Notes: generated by a model from the letters alone, not told the origin. A DNA stretch of 64,000 bases from Bacteroidota bacterium (GCA_016845175.1 JAERTD010000040.1:124001-188000); one strand, 5' to 3'; positions 16,746 through 25,795 are shown, numbered from the stretch's first letter. Numbers and translations are program-made.

Positions 16746-18101
16746 TTAAAAAATCAAAGTAAAGACTGCACCTTCACCTGGTTTTGATTTTACACTAATG
16801 CTCCCCTTATGCATTTGCATGATTTGTCGCGACAGGCTAAGACCAATCCCGGAACCAGTTTTCTTGGAGGTAAAGAAAGGCATGAAAATCTTGTCCAGAA
16901 TATCCTGCTGTATGCCTTTCCCATTATCAGCAATTTCAATACTGACCCGGTTGTTAATGTTCATGGATGCCACGATGGTAACCCTTGCATCATCCACTTC
17001 TTTTATGGCATCAATGGCATTGAGAAGCAAATTGATGACTACCTGGTCCAATAAATCGGGGTCAGCCAACACCTTCAATTCCTTTGGAAATACCTTGATG
17101 ATTAATTCAGCATTGATGGCTTCAAATTTTGGTTTTAATAGCTTTAAGGCTCTGTCGAATAAGGTATTGATCTCAAAATGCCTGAAATGGGGTTTCGGGA
17201 TTCGTGTGAGATTTCTATATATTTCCACAAAGTTCAAAAGACCCTTGCTTCGGTTTTCTATCGTATGTATGGCCTGTATGATACTCTCAAGGTCTTCCTG
17301 ATCCTCTTTTAATTGTGGGGGATTGTTCTCCGCCCGCTCTGCTAACATACCATTGACTGTAGAAGCCAGTGATGAAATGGGCGTGATGGAATTCATGATT
17401 TCATGGGTAAGCACACGGATAAGTTTTTGCCAGGATTCAATCTCCTTTTGTTCCAGTTCTGGAGCGATATCCTGAAAGGAAACCAACAAATACTCATCTC
17501 CCCTCATTCTGAAACCGGTGGCCTGCACTGAGATTTGAAGCAATTCATCGGCCACATAAATTTTGATCAGGCTTTTGTCACCTGCCTTCATTCCCATAAG
17601 CACTTCGGGTAGCTCTTCGGATACTGCCGCCAAATTGCTCACCTTCCTCAAATGTTTTACCTGAAGCATGCGTTTAACAGCATTATTGTAAACATCTACT
17701 ATGCCGTTCTTTTTGTAAACAATGATACCAATACTCACATGCTGAATCACGGTCAGCAAATAATTGAAGTGTTCCTCCTTTTCGGTTTTATTTTTATTAA
17801 AAGCTTCGATGACTTCGTTGAATTCATTGTTTAATCCCTCAAAGCTTTTCCCGAGATCATTATCAGTAAAAGTGCTGGTGAAATCAGCATGACGAATGGA
17901 TTCGAAAAAACGTGTCAATTTACGATTGGTCTGCTCAGTATAGCGGATCAGTGCAATAACCTGAGCAATAAAAAGTATGGAAAGGAGTATGGTACTAACC
18001 GCATAGGCAGTTTGCTGATGTAAGAAAAATATACCCAGAAAGGTTAACACTATGAGTGTTACCCTCAGAATAACCTGCAAACGAAATCGTTTATATACCA
18101 T
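16746..18101 (-). CDS. Sensor histidine kinase, NtrY/AtoS-like
   Basis: 451 residues. Two membrane helices (about 10-28 and 33-53) with almost no periplasmic loop, a HAMP-like linker, a PAS-like domain at about 110-215, the phospho-acceptor box VLTHEIMNSITP with His233, and a HATPase domain with N box (LLLNAIDAI) and G boxes (DNGKGIQ, GSGIGLSL). The short loop suggests a cytoplasmic or membrane signal. It overlaps the response regulator gene by 11 bases, so it phosphorylates the adjacent NtrC-type regulator. The divergent ABC exporter is a likely target. Confidence 0.9.
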   Translation of the reverse strand: MVYKRFRLQVILRVTLIVLTFLGIFFLHQQTAYAVSTILLSILFIAQVIALIRYTEQTNRKLTRFFESIRHADFTSTFTDNDLGKSFEGLNNEFNEVIEAFNKNKTEKEEHFNYLLTVIQHVSIGIIVYKKNGIVDVYNNAVKRMLQVKHLRKVSNLAAVSEELPEVLMGMKAGDKSLIKIYVADELLQISVQATGFRMRGDEYLLVSFQDIAPELEQKEIESWQKLIRVLTHEIMNSITPISSLASTVNGMLAERAENNPPQLKEDQEDLESIIQAIHTIENRSKGLLNFVEIYRNLTRIPKPHFRHFEINTLFDRALKLLKPKFEAINAELIIKVFPKELKVLADPDLLDQVVINLLLNAIDAIKEVDDARVTIVASMNINNRVSIEIADNGKGIQQDILDKIFMPFFTSKKTGSGIGLSLSRQIMQMHKGSISVKSKPGEGAVFTLIF

Positions 18102-19470
18102 GTTTTTCTATTCTCCTATAAAGTGAAGCACGGGTCAATCCCAATTCTTTGGCAGCCCTGCTGATGTTACCGCCGTGTTTGTCAATAACTTTACGAATCA
18201 GCATTTTTTCAACCTCATCCAGGTTCATGTTTTCAGGCATGAAATCATCACCTTTCTGGTTTTCGCTATCTTCCATAAAGAAATCCTGAGGCTCCAGTAC
18301 GGTATCCTCACTTAGAATAACCGCCCTTTCAACTGCATGCTGAAGTTCACGGATATTACCAGGCCAGTCATGCAATTGCAGCCGCTTTAAGGTTCCTGCA
18401 TTGATGCGTTTTTTAGGAATTTTATATTTCTTACAATACACATCCAGATAAAACTCTGTGAGTGGTTCTATGTCTTCAGGACGCTCCCTCAATGGAGGCA
18501 GCTTAATCTCAACTGTATTGATTCTGTACAGCAAATCCTGACGAAATTTGTTTTCACTCACCATCTGATACAAAGGCATATTGGTGGCACAAATGAGGCG
18601 AACATCTATGGGTATTTCTTTGTTGGAGCCAAGGCGTACCACTTTCCTGCTTTGTAAAACACTCAACAGTTTGGATTGCAGATTTTGAGAGAGATTACCT
18701 ATTTCATCTAAAAAAATAGTCCCTTTGTTGGCAGCTTCGAATCGTCCGGCGCGATCTTCTTTAGCATCGGTGAAGGCGCCTTTCTTATATCCAAACAACT
18801 CACTTTCAAACAGGCTTTCGGTAATGGCTCCCAAATCGACATTTATAAATACTTTATCGGAACGATTGGATGCCCGGTGAATGGCTCGGGCGACTACTTC
18901 TTTTCCCGTACCATTTTCTCCCAGAATGATGACATTAGCATCGGTTTTGGCAACCTTTGCTGCCAAATTCATTACTTTTTTCATGGCCGGAGACTTGCCA
19001 ATCAGGTTGTTACGGGTTTGGTCCTGATCGGCAATGAGAACCTTTTGAGTGGAACGTAGACTTTCCAGTTCAACCTTGGATTCTCTGATGCGCAGAGAGG
19101 CCTCAATGGTAGCCAGTAGTTTTTTGTTGTCCCAGGGTTTAAGAATGAAATTTGTAGCACCTTCCTTAATGCCCTGAACAGCTAATTCAATGTCCCCATA
19201 ACCGGTAATAAAAATAACGGTAGCTGCCGGATCATATTCAAGTATTTTGTTTAGCCAATGAAATCCTTCCTTGCCGCTGGTGGCATCTCTGGAAAAATTC
19301 ATGTCCAGCAATATCACATCATAGACATCATTGCTAAGCAAGTCGGGAATGTTTTGCGGATTCTTTTCTGTATGTACGATTTCAATATGTTGACGCAAAA
19401 ACATTTTTGCCGCAAGTAAAATGTCAGTGTCGTCATCAACAATCAATAATCTTGATTTCAGTTTGCTCAT
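18091..19470 (-). CDS. Sigma-54-dependent response regulator, NtrC family
   Basis: 459 residues from ATG 19470. An earlier in-frame ATG (19512) would add 14 residues before the receiver domain and is less likely. Receiver domain 1-125 with phospho-acceptor Asp56 (VILLDMNF); AAA+ domain about 150-380 with Walker A GENGTGKE (184-191), Walker B FLDE (253-256) and a GAFTDA loop (231-236); C-terminal Fis-type helix-turn-helix (NISRAAKELGLTRASLYRR). The GAFTGA loop that contacts sigma-54 has Asp in place of the second Gly. It activates RpoN promoters; RpoN is encoded at 62.3 kb. Confidence 0.93.
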   Translation of the reverse strand: MSKLKSRLLIVDDDTDILLAAKMFLRQHIEIVHTEKNPQNIPDLLSNDVYDVILLDMNFSRDATSGKEGFHWLNKILEYDPAATVIFITGYGDIELAVQGIKEGATNFILKPWDNKKLLATIEASLRIRESKVELESLRSTQKVLIADQDQTRNNLIGKSPAMKKVMNLAAKVAKTDANVIILGENGTGKEVVARAIHRASNRSDKVFINVDLGAITESLFESELFGYKKGAFTDAKEDRAGRFEAANKGTIFLDEIGNLSQNLQSKLLSVLQSRKVVRLGSNKEIPIDVRLICATNMPLYQMVSENKFRQDLLYRINTVEIKLPPLRERPEDIEPLTEFYLDVYCKKYKIPKKRINAGTLKRLQLHDWPGNIRELQHAVERAVILSEDTVLEPQDFFMEDSENQKGDDFMPENMNLDEVEKMLIRKVIDKHGGNISRAAKELGLTRASLYRRIEKHGI

Positions 19471-19673
19471 ATGATGGTGATTGATTTTTGTAGGCTTTTC
19501 TAAACCAACCAAACGCTCAGAAAAGCTTGATTTACAGGGTTTCGTTTCAGACTTTTTAAAAGTACTAATTAATGTTCACAACTGTACAAAAATATGGACG
19601 ATTCCGAACAGAATAAGTTACACTTTTTGAGTAAAATAATTCTAAAAGCCAGTATTTAAAGGGGTTATAACCC

Positions 19674-19690
19674 TTGGCACAGAATTAGTT
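19674..19690 (+). promoter_or_regulatory. Candidate sigma-54 promoter for the ABC exporter
   Basis: The -24 side TTGGCAC matches consensus fully. The -12 side is TAGTT where TTGCT is expected, keeping T, G and T. The GG-to-G spacing is correct. The start would fall near 19702, giving a leader of about 137 bases. Support is the -24 half-site plus the adjacent NtrC-type gene; the -12 half is weak. Confidence 0.4.
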
Positions 19691-19694
19691 AAAT

Positions 19695-19738
19695 TTTGTT
19701 AAGGAATACTAATGAAAAAGGATTTATTCCTTAACAAA
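19695..19738. repeat. 14-base perfect inverted repeat in the exporter leader
   Basis: TTTGTTAAGGAATA (19695-19708) and TATTCCTTAACAAA (19725-19738), spacer 16 bases. No T-run follows on either strand, so it is not a standard terminator. It may be an operator or an RNA hairpin in the predicted 5' leader. Confidence 0.75.
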
Positions 19739-19838
19739 TGAAATACTTCCAATGGTTGACAGCATTAAGGCCCTGTTTTTGGTTTTTTTGGGTATACTAA
19801 CGACCCAAATATATTGGTAGATTTAAATGAGGTAGGTT

Positions 19839-20522
19839 ATGATAAAAACGGAAGGCTTAACGAAGGTTTTTCATGCGGAAGATGTGGAAACGGTTGCCCT
19901 GAATAAGGTTGATTTCACTGTTGAAAGGGGTGATTTTGTTGCTGTAATGGGGCCCTCAGGTTGTGGAAAAACCACCCTCCTCAATATTCTTGGGATGATT
20001 GATAATGAGTACTCAGGAGAATACTATTTTCTGGAAGAAGAGGTCAGCAAACAATCCGAGAATAATAAAACTGATTTAAGAAAGGAACATATTGGATTCG
20101 TTTTCCAGAATTTCAACCTCATCGATGAACTCACTGTTTGGGAGAATATTGAACTACCACTAATTTATCTGGGCTGGAAGAAAAAAGCCCGCAGGCAAAG
20201 GGTGGAAGAAGTCATCAACAGCCTGCAGATTACACATCGTAAGAATCTTTTTCCTATCCAACTTTCAGGAGGACAGCAACAAAGGGTAGCAGTTGCACGA
20301 GCAGTGGTATGTAAACCGGCACTGATTTTAGCTGATGAGCCCACTGGAAATCTTGATTCTATGCATGGAGAAGAAGTGATGAATATGCTCAATGAGTTAA
20401 ATAAAGACGGAACTACCATCATCATGGTGACACATTCACAAAGAGATGCCACTTATAGCAATCGGATAGTCCACTTGTTTGATGGCCAGATTATTAACGA
20501 GAACCTGAATAAATTACTGTAA
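19839..20522 (+). CDS. ABC transporter ATP-binding protein, MacB/LolD type
   Basis: 227 residues with Walker A GPSGCGKT (38-45), Q-loop near FQNFNLI (89-95), signature LSGGQQQR (142-149), Walker [13 protein letters not shown] (162-173) and H-loop VTHSQRD. The GCGKT/EPTGNLD combination and size are those of the MacB/LolD/FtsE group, which work with FtsX-type permeases and drive periplasmic mechanical transmission rather than classical transport. The permease gene follows after 11 bases. No HlyD-type adaptor is nearby. Confidence 0.92.
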   Translation: MIKTEGLTKVFHAEDVETVALNKVDFTVERGDFVAVMGPSGCGKTTLLNILGMIDNEYSGEYYFLEEEVSKQSENNKTDLRKEHIGFVFQNFNLIDELTVWENIELPLIYLGWKKKARRQRVEEVINSLQITHRKNLFPIQLSGGQQQRVAVARAVVCKPALILADEPTGNLDSMHGEEVMNMLNELNKDGTTIIMVTHSQRDATYSNRIVHLFDGQIINENLNKLL

Positions 20523-20533
20523 GCTATAGAATT

Positions 20534-22990
20534 GTGCTGGGGAATATTTTTAAAATAGGAATTAGGATACTCATTCGTCAGAGAAAATACACATTGATGA
20601 ATATTATTGGCCTAGCCATTGGTATTGCTGTATTTGTGTTCATTTACCTCTATGTACAAAGCGAAATCCGCTATGATCGCCATTGGACAGATTACAGAAA
20701 TATCTACAGGGTTACCAGCGAATACAGCCTTGATGAAAAAGTAGATTTCATGGCCCTGACTCCCTATCGGATTGCCAGTGATTTAAAAAGTGGGTTCCCC
20801 GATGTGGAATTGTCAACCAATGTCTTCTTTACTGATCCCTCCGATATCAATGATGTGTATTCCATCATGTATGATGAACAGGTATTTGAAGTTCCTGATA
20901 TTACCTTGAGCGACTCTAATCTCTTTCGCATTTTCGACTATCGTTTTCTTGAAGGAGATCCTGAAACAGCTTTATCAAAACCAAATACTATTGTGTTGTC
21001 ATCTGATGTGGCCCAACTGATTTTTGGTGACAAACCAGCCCTGGGAGAAAAATTAAGTACCTTCAGAAGGGTGTATGAAGTTACCGGTGTTTTTGATAAA
21101 ACATGCAGCCCTTCCCACCTGAGTTTTGATGGAATCGTATCCATAAACTCATTACCCGAGCGGGACTTACAGCTCTTGTCTGACGATTGGTTTTGGATGA
21201 CATGTTATACTTACGTCAAACTACATGATACTGCTGATTATGAAGATCTTTCATTTCGGTTTAATGAATTTGCTTCCAGAGAAGCACAGGCATTTATTGA
21301 GGATGGTGGTCTGCAAATAGAAGGCTATGCCGAATTTGTTTTTGAAGCAGTGAGTGCAGTACACTTTAATACCACCTTAGGTTATGACAGTCCAAGCAAT
21401 ATTGATAGTGCCTACCTCTACATTTTTGGAATAATCGCAGGCTTTATTCTGCTAACGGCATCCATAAATTATATCAATCTGGCAACTGCCAGATCATTGA
21501 AGCGTGCCAAAGAAATTGGTATGAGGAAGGTATTGGGAGCCCACAAAAAACAAATGGTTTTCCAGTACATCAGCGAGGCCTTTATCCTCACGTTTGTAGC
21601 CTTTGTATTGGCTTTGTCACTGGTGGAACTTTTGATGCCTCAATTCAATGAGTTGGTGGATAAAGACCTGACACTGGTGGGAAGTTTGTTTAGCAGAGAG
21701 GGTATACTTTTCGGAGGCTTCTTAATTATTTCTATCATACTATTATCGGTGGTTAGCGGTAGTTTTCCTGCCTTTGTACTTACACGCTTTAATCCTGTTT
21801 CAATCCTAAAAGGGAGCAATTTCTTTTTTAGCCAGCGGGCACGCCATCGTTTGTCAGCAGGTAACATTAGAAAGCTACTGGTAACCATTCAATTTGTTGT
21901 GTCCATCGGCATGATTATTTCAACTATGATCATTTATGCACAAATGAGTTATTTGGAGGATTACGATCTGGGGTTTAATAAGGATAATGTGGTGGTGATC
22001 AATGTTTCTAAAGACACTACTTATCAGAAAAATGCACCGGCATTTTTATCTGCCCTTGATGCACATCCTGCCATAGAAAATATATCTGTAGCATCAAGTC
22101 TCCCGGGATACACCATCGGAAAGCGTATTTTTTATATGGGAAATGACAGCAGCCAACAGCAGTTACAATCAGCCAATTATTTTGCTGTAGGATCCTCCTA
22201 CTTCGAATTGCTGGACATCAAGCTGCTTGAAGGAAGATTATTCAGCGCATCGGATTCTGCAGAATCAATAGAAGGTTTTATTGTCAATGAGGCGGCTGTT
22301 GAGGCCTTTGAACTTGAACAACCCATAGGCACATTGATGAGCCTGGATGGTAATGAGACACATTCGAAAATCATAGGTGTGGTAAGGGATTTCCACTATG
22401 AACCGCTATATAAGAATATCGAACCTTTGGTTTTCATGTATCGCCCGCATGTGCAGCGCTATATATTGGCCAAAATTGATGAGGATAAGAAAATAGCTGC
22501 TCAATCCCATATCAAAAACATTTGGAAAGCCTTTAATGACGACCTTTTCCTTCATTATACCTATCTTGATGAGAAACTGGAAAGCCTCTACCATGGAGAT
22601 AATAAAATGCTATCCCTCTTCACTTATTTTTCAATTTTTGTCATTTTCATTTCAAGCCTTGGTTTATACGGTTTGTCATCCTTCCTGATTGAACAACGAA
22701 CCAAGGAAATTGGCATTAGAAAAGTATTGGGTGGTTCTGAAAAACAAATTGTCATGATGCTGGCAAAGGATTATTTGAGGTTGGTGCTGCTTTCGGGTTT
22801 GCTTGCCTCACCTCTTGTATATTATTTGATGAATCGTTGGCTGGATACTTTCTCCTTCCATATTCAAATCAATGCGTGGTATTTTACCATCGCCATACTG
22901 TTAACCATGGGAATTGCTTTTTTTACCATTGTACTCAGATCCTTCAAGGTAGTCAGGCAGAGCCCGTCCATTGCACTTAAATATGAATAA
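20534..22990 (+). CDS. FtsX-family ABC permease (duplicated FtsX domains)
   Basis: 818 residues. N-terminal helix at about 20-40, a MacB-type periplasmic core domain (about 45-285), first FtsX domain with three helices around 290-420 (RAKEIGMRKVLGAHKKQ motif), a helix near 455 followed by a second periplasmic domain, and a second FtsX domain at about 690-810 (RTKEIGIRKVLGGSEKQ). The two RKVLG motifs mark the ATPase coupling helices, so one polypeptide supplies both halves. The start is GTG at 20534, 11 bases after the ATPase gene. Such Bacteroidota exporters are usually tied to envelope stress or antimicrobial peptides; the substrate is unknown. Confidence 0.92.
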   Translation: MLGNIFKIGIRILIRQRKYTLMNIIGLAIGIAVFVFIYLYVQSEIRYDRHWTDYRNIYRVTSEYSLDEKVDFMALTPYRIASDLKSGFPDVELSTNVFFTDPSDINDVYSIMYDEQVFEVPDITLSDSNLFRIFDYRFLEGDPETALSKPNTIVLSSDVAQLIFGDKPALGEKLSTFRRVYEVTGVFDKTCSPSHLSFDGIVSINSLPERDLQLLSDDWFWMTCYTYVKLHDTADYEDLSFRFNEFASREAQAFIEDGGLQIEGYAEFVFEAVSAVHFNTTLGYDSPSNIDSAYLYIFGIIAGFILLTASINYINLATARSLKRAKEIGMRKVLGAHKKQMVFQYISEAFILTFVAFVLALSLVELLMPQFNELVDKDLTLVGSLFSREGILFGGFLIISIILLSVVSGSFPAFVLTRFNPVSILKGSNFFFSQRARHRLSAGNIRKLLVTIQFVVSIGMIISTMIIYAQMSYLEDYDLGFNKDNVVVINVSKDTTYQKNAPAFLSALDAHPAIENISVASSLPGYTIGKRIFYMGNDSSQQQLQSANYFAVGSSYFELLDIKLLEGRLFSASDSAESIEGFIVNEAAVEAFELEQPIGTLMSLDGNETHSKIIGVVRDFHYEPLYKNIEPLVFMYRPHVQRYILAKIDEDKKIAAQSHIKNIWKAFNDDLFLHYTYLDEKLESLYHGDNKMLSLFTYFSIFVIFISSLGLYGLSSFLIEQRTKEIGIRKVLGGSEKQIVMMLAKDYLRLVLLSGLLASPLVYYLMNRWLDTFSFHIQINAWYFTIAILLTMGIAFFTIVLRSFKVVRQSPSIALKYE

Positions 22991-23062
22991 AATGAAAGGA
23001 CATACTTTCAGTGGTGCTTATGTGAGGATGCAACAATTAATGGTTGCCTGTCCCTTCGATCG

Positions 23063-23251
23063 ATGCATCAGGATTGTCCTTTTGATGACTGGCGGAAAAA
23101 ACCATTGATTGAACGTGTGGAATTGATTGATACAATACACCACCATGACCAATTGAAGGTATTACGATACCACTGGCATTGCTTGCAAAAAAGGGAAAAA
23201 GCTCGTAACCAAAGCTACACTATAAGCCCAAAACCGCTTTCAGATCTTTAA
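23063..23251 (+). CDS. Possible small cytoplasmic protein of unknown function
   Basis: 62 residues, MHQDCPFDDWRKKPLIERVELIDTI onward in short, with a CPFDDW start, a helix-forming middle and HWHCLQKREK near 37-46. Two cysteines and several histidines could bind metal, but no family is recognised. The 3' end overlaps the LytTR gene by 32 bases on the opposite strand. It lies 72 bases after the permease and is in the same frame as its stop. Composition looks protein-like, but coding status is unproven. Confidence 0.35.
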   Translation: MHQDCPFDDWRKKPLIERVELIDTIHHHDQLKVLRYHWHCLQKREKARNQSYTISPKPLSDL

Positions 23252-23972
23252 TCCGGGTTTTACTCACATTCACTTTGCTTCCGTCCTGAAGGATAACCAA
23301 ATGGCTTTCCTTGCCATAACGTTCAATCTTTTCAATATGATTTACGTTGATTATATTGGAGCGGTGTACTCTGGTGAAGATTTCGGTAGGTAGTTTTTCT
23401 TCAAGGAAATTCATGGTTTCCTTTTTGAGGTATTTGGACTGAGCAGTAAAAATTTCCACATAGTCATCCTGAGCTTCAATCCTGATGATATCCACCACAG
23501 GAACCACATCAATTTTACTTCCTGTTTTCACAAAAAGACGTTCCAGAACTTTGGTATCACTTTTAACCTGTTGCGTTAGTTTCTGCAGATTATTGTCCTC
23601 AGGTTGTTGCTGTTGAAGGCGTTGATGCACCTTGTCAATGGCTTCATTAAATCGGCTTATGGAGAAAGGTTTCATCAAATAATCAACGGCACTCAGTTCA
23701 AAAGCCTTAATGGCATATTTGTCGTAGGCAGTGGTGAAGATGATGGCAGGAATTTCATCCAATAATTCAATCAGTTCAAAGCCGGTGAGTTTGGGCATTT
23801 GAATGTCGAGGAATACCAAATCAGGTTTGAACTCATTAATGGCTTTTACACCACAAAAACCATCTGAGCATTCCTTGATGACCTCAATATTTTCGTGTTT
23901 GCCTATAAAGGCCTTTACCAATTCCCTGGCTGGCTCTTCATCCTCTACAATAATTGCGCGTAACTTATTCAT
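23220..23972 (-). CDS. LytTR-family response regulator
   Basis: 250 residues. Receiver domain 1-120 with Asp56 in VFLDIQMP and Lys near 104 (LMKPFS); a Gln-rich linker (HQRLQQQQPEDN); LytTR DNA-binding domain about 145-248 with YVEIFTAQSKYLKK and FTRVHRSNIINVNHIEKIERYG. Partner of the sensor kinase whose gene ends 2 bases upstream. LytTR regulators bind paired direct repeats; targets are unknown but the operon itself is plausible. Confidence 0.93.
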   Translation of the reverse strand: MNKLRAIIVEDEEPARELVKAFIGKHENIEVIKECSDGFCGVKAINEFKPDLVFLDIQMPKLTGFELIELLDEIPAIIFTTAYDKYAIKAFELSAVDYLMKPFSISRFNEAIDKVHQRLQQQQPEDNNLQKLTQQVKSDTKVLERLFVKTGSKIDVVPVVDIIRIEAQDDYVEIFTAQSKYLKKETMNFLEEKLPTEIFTRVHRSNIINVNHIEKIERYGKESHLVILQDGSKVNVSKTRIKDLKAVLGL

Positions 23973-23974
23973 GA

Positions 23975-25027
23975 CTAATTATTTATTGGCAGTTTGAGTC
24001 GGGCTTTAAATACCATTTTCTCAGCTATGGTTTCCAAGAGGTTGGGTTCCTGATAGATCAACTGGAGCCTCTTTCGGATGTTCATCAGTCCAATTCCTTG
24101 CCCCACTTTTTTAACAGCCTCGGGGTCGTAATCATTGGTAATTTCGATGATAACAAATCCATTTTCAGTTTTACAATTCAGCTCCACCAAAACCTCTTCT
24201 GTGCTGTTATGGACCCCGTGTTTAATGGCATTTTCAATAAGGGGTTGCAGTATCATATTGGGGATGCTATATTCCATGCAGACCTCAGGAACCTTTGATA
24301 CAAAGTTTAAACGTGCACCAAACCTGACTTTCTCAATATCCAGGTATCGCTTCAGGTTTTCAAATTCCTGAACAATACTCGCCTTTTCTTCCTTATCATG
24401 ACTGAGTGAATACCTGAGAAAATCAGACAACTTTATCACCATCTCCTGTGCTTTTTCTGGAGCTGTCATGGTGAGTGAGCTGATGGAATTCAAACTATTA
24501 AAAAGAAAGTGAGGATTGATTTGAGATTTCAGAGCGGAAAGCTCAGCTTCCTTTACCAGGTTCTGAAGTTCAGACTCAATTTTGAGCTTATCCTGCAGGT
24601 CTTCGTAATATAAAATCACATAATAAAACAAGATGAAAAGCAGGTAATAAAAGACACCGGTAACCACCCGCCAGGGTAAACTATCGTTTAGAAATTGTGG
24701 GTAAGATTCATGACCCTCAAACCAATAGGTTAAAGAGAAATAGGCAATGGCAATCCACACCGTGATGACTATGGCAGCCACAATGAGATGGTTAAAGATC
24801 AGGTCGAAGGCCGATGGGGATTCTCTTAAGTTGAAGCGAATGACAAACCAAAGATTGAATCCGATAACAGCGAAAAGAAGATTGAACGCAGCCGAGTCGG
24901 CTAGACTTACCACACTATCCAGATCATAGAAGAAATTAATAATAAAAGTGTGGATCGCAAAGATGACAATCCACACCGCTATGAAAGATAATAGGTAATT
25001 TTTATGTTTTGTAATGGGGTTTAGCAT
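23975..25027 (-). CDS. LytS-like sensor histidine kinase
   Basis: 350 residues. Four predicted membrane helices (about 10-32, 45-65, 78-100 and 120-142), then the His_kinase domain box LKSQINPHFLFNSLNSIS with His173, and a C-terminal HATPase (NMILQPLIENAIKHG, then GQGIGLMNIRKRL). Typical of Bacteroidota LytS/YehU kinases without an extracellular domain, so it probably needs a membrane partner to sense signals. The LiaF-like protein encoded 22 bases upstream could be that partner. Confidence 0.93.
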   Translation of the reverse strand: MLNPITKHKNYLLSFIAVWIVIFAIHTFIINFFYDLDSVVSLADSAAFNLLFAVIGFNLWFVIRFNLRESPSAFDLIFNHLIVAAIVITVWIAIAYFSLTYWFEGHESYPQFLNDSLPWRVVTGVFYYLLFILFYYVILYYEDLQDKLKIESELQNLVKEAELSALKSQINPHFLFNSLNSISSLTMTAPEKAQEMVIKLSDFLRYSLSHDKEEKASIVQEFENLKRYLDIEKVRFGARLNFVSKVPEVCMEYSIPNMILQPLIENAIKHGVHNSTEEVLVELNCKTENGFVIIEITNDYDPEAVKKVGQGIGLMNIRKRLQLIYQEPNLLETIAEKMVFKARLKLPINN

Positions 25028-25049
25028 GTCAGAAACAGCCTGTTAAGGA

Positions 25050-25763
25050 TTAAATGCTTTTAATTTCGACACCACCAAACAAGACCAAACCTTTTATTTG
25101 CAAAATCTTGCTATTGTCCTGATCAGAAGGTCTGACAATCCTTTTGTCGCTCAGGCCACCAAATATTGAAAGGGCATCAGATTTGACATTCCAATGTTGT
25201 GGTACCACCAATTTGGTTCCTCCAAACATGGTAAAGACATCAATCACACAACCGTCACCGGCCATTTCAGCCTCTTTTAAATTGATTTCGGAACCTCCGA
25301 AAATGGCAGTTACATTACCACCTTTGAAGTTTTTGGAATAATTACCCCGCTGGCCGCCACCGAAAAGTGACAAATCATCAATATAATCTGTACTGACACC
25401 ATCATCTTCAATTTGGCCATCTTGATTGGGTCGCACACGATGCTTACCCCTACGACTGATGATGGCAAATCCAATTCCTATGAGGATCAGTGGCCAGAAC
25501 ACCTGGTGCAATCGTATATTGACGTCCAGGAAACTGGGGAGCCAAAAAGCTATACCAAGTCCAATCAGAATATAACCGGGAACCTTATGATCTTTGGAAG
25601 CCAATATGATCAATCCAATACCAATCAGTAGGGTTTTCCAGGAAAAGATATAATGTCTTATGGGAAAATTAACTAGGTCAAAAGTATCTAAGAAAAGCAG
25701 GGCTCCTGCAACTATGAGTAGCGCCCCTGCTACCAATTTTTTATCATTTGATTTACGTTCCAT
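25050..25763 (-). CDS. LiaF-like membrane protein
   Basis: 237 residues. Four short membrane helices in the first 105 residues (about 11-27, 40-56, 62-79 and 88-104) followed by a soluble domain with repeated FGG units (SLFGGGQR, AIFGGSEIN, TMFGGTKLV, SIFGGLSD, VLFGGVEIK). This is the layout of LiaF/VraT family proteins, which hold cell-envelope-stress kinases inactive in Firmicutes. Here it heads an operon with LytS- and LytTR-type partners rather than LiaS/LiaR. An inhibitor or co-sensor role is inferred. Confidence 0.82.
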   Translation of the reverse strand: MERKSNDKKLVAGALLIVAGALLFLDTFDLVNFPIRHYIFSWKTLLIGIGLIILASKDHKVPGYILIGLGIAFWLPSFLDVNIRLHQVFWPLILIGIGFAIISRRGKHRVRPNQDGQIEDDGVSTDYIDDLSLFGGGQRGNYSKNFKGGNVTAIFGGSEINLKEAEMAGDGCVIDVFTMFGGTKLVVPQHWNVKSDALSIFGGLSDKRIVRPSDQDNSKILQIKGLVLFGGVEIKSI

Positions 25764-25787
25764 CTTTCTGCAATTTTAATTACAAAG

Positions 25788-25795
25788 CAAAACTA
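25788..25795 (-). promoter_or_regulatory. -7 box (TAGTTTTG) for the LiaF-like/LytSR operon
   Basis: Minus-strand TAGTTTTG followed by C, 24 bases before the ATG at 25763. No TTG is found at the usual -33 distance, which would fit an activated promoter. Confidence 0.42.

Larger units (their letters stand above)
19471..19838. promoter_or_regulatory. Divergent regulatory region between NtrC-type regulator and ABC exporter
   Basis: 368 bases without a gene. It holds a -7 box for the regulator (19587-19594, TATTTTTG on minus), a 12-base palindrome GGGTTATAACCC (19662-19673), an adjoining sigma-54-like element starting TTGGCAC (19674), and a 14-base perfect inverted repeat (19695-19738). The structured part lies on the exporter side. 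Confidence 0.6.

Noticed and set aside
22993..23109. 38-codon frame MKGHTF... just after the permease gene
   Set aside because: Overlaps the better 62-codon candidate in another frame and shows no domain or coupling.
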